From SCUN01 sp046598935 (GTDB taxonomy: Bacteria > Acidobacteriota > Vicinamibacteria > Vicinamibacterales > SCN-69-37), in the NCBI GenBank assembly GCA_046598935.1, contig JBKJHW010000076.1:1-8229 (forward strand): a stretch of DNA of 8,229 nt. Reading direction: 5' to 3'. The notes under the pieces are model-generated. The model was not told where the DNA came from. It made no database searches and saw nothing but the letters and a program-made list of their open reading frames with translations. The position numbers and the translations under genes are program-made. This document shows, piece after piece, positions 5,677 through 8,229 of the stretch. Numbering within the stretch: the first letter of the stretch is position 1; each line of letters begins with the position of its first letter.

Positions 5677-6569
5677 AAAAACGACTCATTACTTCTGCCT
5701 TCTGCCTTTTGCCTTCTGCCTTTCTAGTGCCCTTTGCCTTTCTCGCCCAGACGACACCGCCGGCAACGGAAGTTTTTTTAGCTCCGTTGCAGTGGACGAA
5801 CTCGTCTGTAACTGTCGGCGCGCCCGTGAACATCTCGAACAATCCCGGCTACGACAACCAGCCGTCGTTTCTGCCGGACAGCTCCGCCGTGATCTTCGCG
5901 TCCAACCGCGACGGGAAGCAGAACGACATCTATAAGTACGACATCGCGACGAAGCAGGTCATTCAGCTCACGAAGACCGTTGAGAACGAGTACTCGCCGC
6001 TCGTTTCGATCGACGGTCAGTCGATTTTGACTGTGCACGGCACCGAGCAGTCGATCTTCCGATATGACCTCGACGGCGGCAACCCGCGGCTGGCCTATCA
6101 GCACGGCCCGGCGCTGATCGGCTATCACGTGTGGACAACGCCAACCGAGTTTGCGGCGTTCATCCTGGGATCGGGCAGCACGCCAGCGACTCTTCAGGTC
6201 ATCGACACAACCAGCGGCAACGGCGTAACGATCGAGTCCAGCATCGGCCGTTCGCTCCTTCGCCGCGTCGGACACAACACGATCAGCTTCGTTTCGAAGA
6301 CCGATCCGCAGAAATGGGCGATCAAGGAATTCAACATCGCGACGCGCGCCGTGACGACGATCACCGACACGATGCCGCGCTCCGAAGACCTCACCTGGCT
6401 CCCCGACGGCCGCATCGTCATGGCGTCCGGCTCGAAGCTGTTTGTCTGGCAGGCCGGCGCTGCCGGATGGACCGAGCTCGCGGATCTCGCAGGCGCTGGG
6501 CTCAAGCGCATCACGAGGCTCTCGGCGAGTCGCGACGGCAAGCACCTCGCGATTGTGGGCGAACTCTAG
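5673..6569 (+). CDS. Secreted PD40/TolB-like beta-propeller protein
   Basis: This 298-residue protein opens with MKKR and a hydrophobic stretch (8-25, SAFCLLPSAFLVPFAFLA), a signal peptide with likely cleavage after Ala25 before QTT. The mature part has WD40-like PD40 blades: YDNQPSFLPDSSAVIFASNRDGKQNDIYKYDIATKQVIQLT (60-100) is a textbook copy, and EYSPLVSIDGQSILTVHG...IFRYDLDGG (106-136), DLTWLPDGRIVMAS and RLSASRDGKHLAIVG are further ones. Such propellers bind proteins or ligands in the periplasm; no catalytic residues are expected and no specific role can be given. AAAGG about 8 bases upstream is a fair ribosome binding site, and the ATG overlaps the acetyltransferase stop (ATGA). It is shorter than TolB itself and lacks an evident TolB N-terminal domain, so calling it tolB would be wrong. 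Confidence 0.85.
   Translation: MKKRLITSAFCLLPSAFLVPFAFLAQTTPPATEVFLAPLQWTNSSVTVGAPVNISNNPGYDNQPSFLPDSSAVIFASNRDGKQNDIYKYDIATKQVIQLTKTVENEYSPLVSIDGQSILTVHGTEQSIFRYDLDGGNPRLAYQHGPALIGYHVWTTPTEFAAFILGSGSTPATLQVIDTTSGNGVTIESSIGRSLLRRVGHNTISFVSKTDPQKWAIKEFNIATRAVTTITDTMPRSEDLTWLPDGRIVMASGSKLFVWQAGAAGWTELADLAGAGLKRITRLSASRDGKHLAIVGEL
5692..5742 (+). repeat. Heptamer array (CTTCTGC) coding a signal peptide
   Basis: Units in strict 7-base register: CTTCTGC (5692), CTTCTGC (5699), CTTTTGC (5706), CTTCTGC (5713), then decayed copies to about 5742 (CTTTCTA, CCTTTGC, CTTTC). As 7 is not a multiple of 3, all three frames are used in turn and the protein repeats every 7 residues (SAFCLLP SAF...), forming the hydrophobic core of the secretion signal. 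Confidence 0.88.
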
Positions 6570-6574
6570 CCATC

Positions 6575-6590
6575 GGGTTCACGGGTTCAC
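6575..6590 (+). repeat. Two-copy 8-mer GGGTTCAC upstream of the second aminotransferase
   Basis: GGGTTCAC occurs twice back to back in the 30-base gap between the propeller and aminotransferase genes, and a following AGG serves as ribosome binding site for ATG 6600. It occupies over half of the gap. No terminator hairpin is seen here, so readthrough from the upstream operon is plausible. Confidence 0.5.
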
Positions 6591-6599
6591 AGGTAAACA

Positions 6600-7763
6600 A
6601 TGAATGAATCAAAGCGGCTGACTGCCGTTCAAACACCTGTCATTCCGATCGTTTCGCAGTGGATGGCCGAGACGCCTGGCAGCATTTCTCTCGGACAGGG
6701 CATGGTCGCGTATGGCCCCCCGGATGCGGCAATCGCCGCCGCGCGCGAGTTTCCACAATCGCCGGACGAGCATCGATACGGCCGTGTTGAAGGCGTGCCG
6801 GAGCTTGTCGACATCTTCTCGGCCAAGCTCGCGGCCGAGAACAACATCCGCGTCGGCCCTGGCAGCCGCGTTGTCATCACGGCTGGCAGCAATCTCGGGT
6901 TCGCGAATGCGGTGCTGGCGATCGCCGATCCGGGTGACGAGTTCATCTTTCCGCTGCCGTACTACTTCAATCACGCCATGGCCGTGGCGATCGCGACCTG
7001 CAAGACCGTTGGCGTGAAGACACTGACGGATTACCAGCTCGATCTCGACGCCATCGAGAAGGCCATCACGCCGAAGACGCGCGCGGTTGTCACCTGCTCG
7101 CCCAATAACCCGACAGGCGCGGTGTATTCCGAAGCGTCGTTGCGGGCCGTGAACGCGCTCTGCAAAGAGCGCGGCGTGTTTCACATTCATGACGAAGCCT
7201 ACGAGTACTTCACCTACGACAACGCCGTGAACTTTTCGGCCGGATCGATCGACGGATCCGCCGGCCACACGATCTCGCTCTACTCGCTTTCGAAGGGCTA
7301 CGGCATGGCGAGCTGGCGCATCGGATTCATGGTGATTCCGGAATCGCTCTGGCCGGCCGTGAACAAGATCCAGGACACGCTGCTGATCTGCACGCCGCAG
7401 ATCTCCCAGCGCGTCGCCATTGCCGCGATGACGGTCGGTTCGTCCTACGCGCGCGGTCACGCGGCGCGCATTGGCGCGCTGCGATCGCGCGTACACACAG
7501 CGCTCACCGACCCGTCCCTGCCGTGCGACACCGCTGATGTGCGAGGCGCCTTCTATTATTTCGTGCGCGTTCGGACGAAGCTCGACTCGATGACCCTGGC
7601 CGAGCGGCTCGTGCGCGAGCACAGGGTCGCCGTCATCCCCGGCGAAGCGTTCGGCGTGACGGACGTCTGCTCGATGCGCGTCTCGTTCGGCGCGCTCGAC
7701 GAAGCGACAGTGGACGAAGGGCTGGGGCGGCTCACGTCAGGACTGAAGGCGCTCTGCAAGTGA
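6600..7763 (+). CDS. PLP-dependent class I/II aminotransferase (second, distinct)
   Basis: The 387-residue protein is a fold-type I aminotransferase of a different subgroup from the one at 2322. It has the opening ISLGQGMVAYGPP (29-41), TAGSNLGF cofactor loop (94-101), PLPYYFNH (118-125), SPNNPTG (167-173), HDEAYEYF with Asp198 and Tyr201, YSLSKGYGMASWRIGF with Schiff-base Lys232 and phosphate-binding Arg240, and the C-terminal SMRVSFG with Arg360 for the substrate carboxylate. All key residues are therefore intact. The layout resembles aspartate/aromatic/kynurenine-type aminotransferases, but I cannot assign the amino donor. AGG sits 7 bases before the ATG. It is 30 bases after the propeller gene and may belong to the same transcript. 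The stop is followed at once by the large GC-rich repeat spacer. Confidence 0.92.
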   Translation: MNESKRLTAVQTPVIPIVSQWMAETPGSISLGQGMVAYGPPDAAIAAAREFPQSPDEHRYGRVEGVPELVDIFSAKLAAENNIRVGPGSRVVITAGSNLGFANAVLAIADPGDEFIFPLPYYFNHAMAVAIATCKTVGVKTLTDYQLDLDAIEKAITPKTRAVVTCSPNNPTGAVYSEASLRAVNALCKERGVFHIHDEAYEYFTYDNAVNFSAGSIDGSAGHTISLYSLSKGYGMASWRIGFMVIPESLWPAVNKIQDTLLICTPQISQRVAIAAMTVGSSYARGHAARIGALRSRVHTALTDPSLPCDTADVRGAFYYFVRVRTKLDSMTLAERLVREHRVAVIPGEAFGVTDVCSMRVSFGALDEATVDEGLGRLTSGLKALCK

Positions 7764-7925
7764 GCGGGTGCGCGGGTGCGCTGGTGCTGCGGGTGCTCTG
7801 GTGCGCGGGTGCGCACCTGAGCACCCGCGCACGAATCGCACCTGCGCACCTGCGCACCCGCGCACGAATCGCACCCGCGCACCTGAGCACCCGCAGCACC
7901 CGCGCACGTGCGCACGAGCGCACCC
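7764..7925. repeat. GCGCACC-type short-repeat array forming a long inverted repeat
   Basis: The 178-base gap between the aminotransferase and xth genes is almost wholly made of variants of GCGGGTGC / GCACCCGC. The left part (to about 7813) carries the G-rich orientation and the rest its complement. Arms 7776-7813 and 7870-7907 pair at 36 of 38 positions; a further 6 bases (7768-7773 with 7910-7915) also pair, with a 56-base loop. Two direct repeats overlie it: a perfect 22-base copy at 7821 and 7854, and an 18-base copy at 7811 and 7877. No T-tract follows, so it is not a standard intrinsic terminator. The rest of the gap (7926-7941) shows only a weak GAG before the next ATG. Confidence 0.9.
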
Positions 7926-7941
7926 GGCCCCGCGAGCTCCG

Positions 7942-8229
7942 ATGAAGCTGGTGACGTGGAACGTGAATGGCATCCGAGCCAGGCATGCCCAACTAATTGA
8001 CCTGATGGAGCGCGAGCAGCCGGATGTCGTGTGTCTTCAGGAGATCAAAGCGTCGCCGGCCCACGTGCCAGAGTTTCCGATTCACTCGGCGCTGGCCGGT
8101 GATTACCGCACCTACTGGCACGGCAGCGGCGGCTACTCCGGCGTTGCGCTGCTCGTGAAGCGATCTGCATCTTCTGCGCTCGATGTGACGCACCCGCTCT
8201 TCGACTTTGAGTTCCGCATCGCGTCGGCG
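7942..8229 (+). CDS. xth: Exodeoxyribonuclease III, N-terminal part (runs off the window)
   Basis: The first 96 residues of an EEP-superfamily (exonuclease III) DNA repair nuclease are present; the gene continues beyond the window end. These enzymes cut at AP sites and digest 3' ends of duplex DNA in base-excision repair, using a divalent metal. Visible motifs are MKLVTWNVNGIRAR with Asn7, CLQEIK with the metal-binding Glu34 (same position as in E. coli ExoIII), GGYSGVALLVKR (63-74), and HPLFDFEFRIASA, where the SHPxFDxEGR-like segment of the family is expected. The usual family length is about 250-270 residues, so roughly a third is seen. ATG 7942 is right at the family's normal N-terminus. 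Only a poor ribosome binding site (GAG) lies upstream, and the repeat spacer separates it from the preceding gene, so it is probably transcribed separately. Confidence 0.93.
   Translation, partial: MKLVTWNVNGIRARHAQLIDLMEREQPDVVCLQEIKASPAHVPEFPIHSALAGDYRTYWHGSGGYSGVALLVKRSASSALDVTHPLFDFEFRIASA

Noticed and set aside
5778..6545. 255-residue minus-strand open frame opposite the propeller gene
   Set aside because: The plus-strand frame has a signal peptide, PD40 blades and a ribosome binding site; the antisense frame has none of these.
6609..7622. 337-residue minus-strand open frame opposite the second aminotransferase
   Set aside because: It is rich in Arg, His and Val with no recognisable domain, while the opposite strand has full aminotransferase motifs. 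Typical antisense shadow of high-GC DNA.
7556..7915. Minus-strand open frame with repeated CAGAQVR-like residues
   Set aside because: It is a translation of the intergenic short-repeat array and the antisense of the aminotransferase end; GC-rich repeats stay open in several frames. No family signature.
7764..7925. Possible CRISPR array
   Set aside because: Units are about 7 bases and degenerate, with no constant 23-40 base repeats or unique spacers, and no cas genes are nearby.
7764..7925. Intrinsic terminator or G-quadruplex
   Set aside because: The hairpin has a 56-base loop and no T-tract; the GGG runs are far apart with uneven loops. A role in transcription end is possible but not supported as a standard terminator.

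Overview
The window is about 8.2 kb of high-GC, densely packed bacterial chromosome. It reads as housekeeping and accessory metabolism; I see no phage, insertion sequence, CRISPR, toxin or defence gene. The paired secreted M16 metallopeptidases, the PD40/TolB-like secreted protein, the GC-rich codon use and the short tandem repeats at gene edges would fit an Acidobacteriota-like soil bacterium (for example Vicinamibacteria). That assignment is inference from gene style, not proof.

Layout. Minus strand, 2294 down to 1: a two-gene M16 peptidase unit. The upstream gene (897-2294) keeps the zinc-binding HxxEH motif. The downstream partner (889 leftward) lacks it and is interrupted by an in-frame TAG at 14-16, after which the family sequence appears to resume up to the window edge. 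A 27-base gap separates this unit from a divergent plus-strand run: a PLP-dependent aminotransferase (2322-3476), a GH77 4-alpha-glucanotransferase malQ (3473-5092), a GNAT-fold acetyltransferase (5089-5676) and a secreted PD40 beta-propeller protein (5673-6569). Each of these overlaps the next by exactly 4 bases, so they are probably one translationally coupled operon. After 30 bases comes a second aminotransferase (6600-7763) from a different fold-type I subgroup. A 178-base repeat-filled spacer follows, then the start of an exodeoxyribonuclease III gene (7942 to the window end).

The genes do not form an obvious single pathway: amino-acid transamination, alpha-glucan rearrangement, acetyl transfer and a periplasmic propeller share a transcript without a clear common substrate. 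The most distinctive signal is a set of unrelated short tandem repeats at gene starts, gene ends, inside genes and between genes: a 9-mer (GATTC-based) array at the second M16 start, a 9-mer coding array inside the first aminotransferase, a 24-mer coding minisatellite near the MalQ C-terminus, a 7-mer array coding a signal peptide, an 8-mer pair before the second aminotransferase, and a GCGCACC-type array folded into a near-perfect 38-base inverted repeat before xth. I found no convincing novel system; the repeats and the interrupted M16 gene are what merit a second look.
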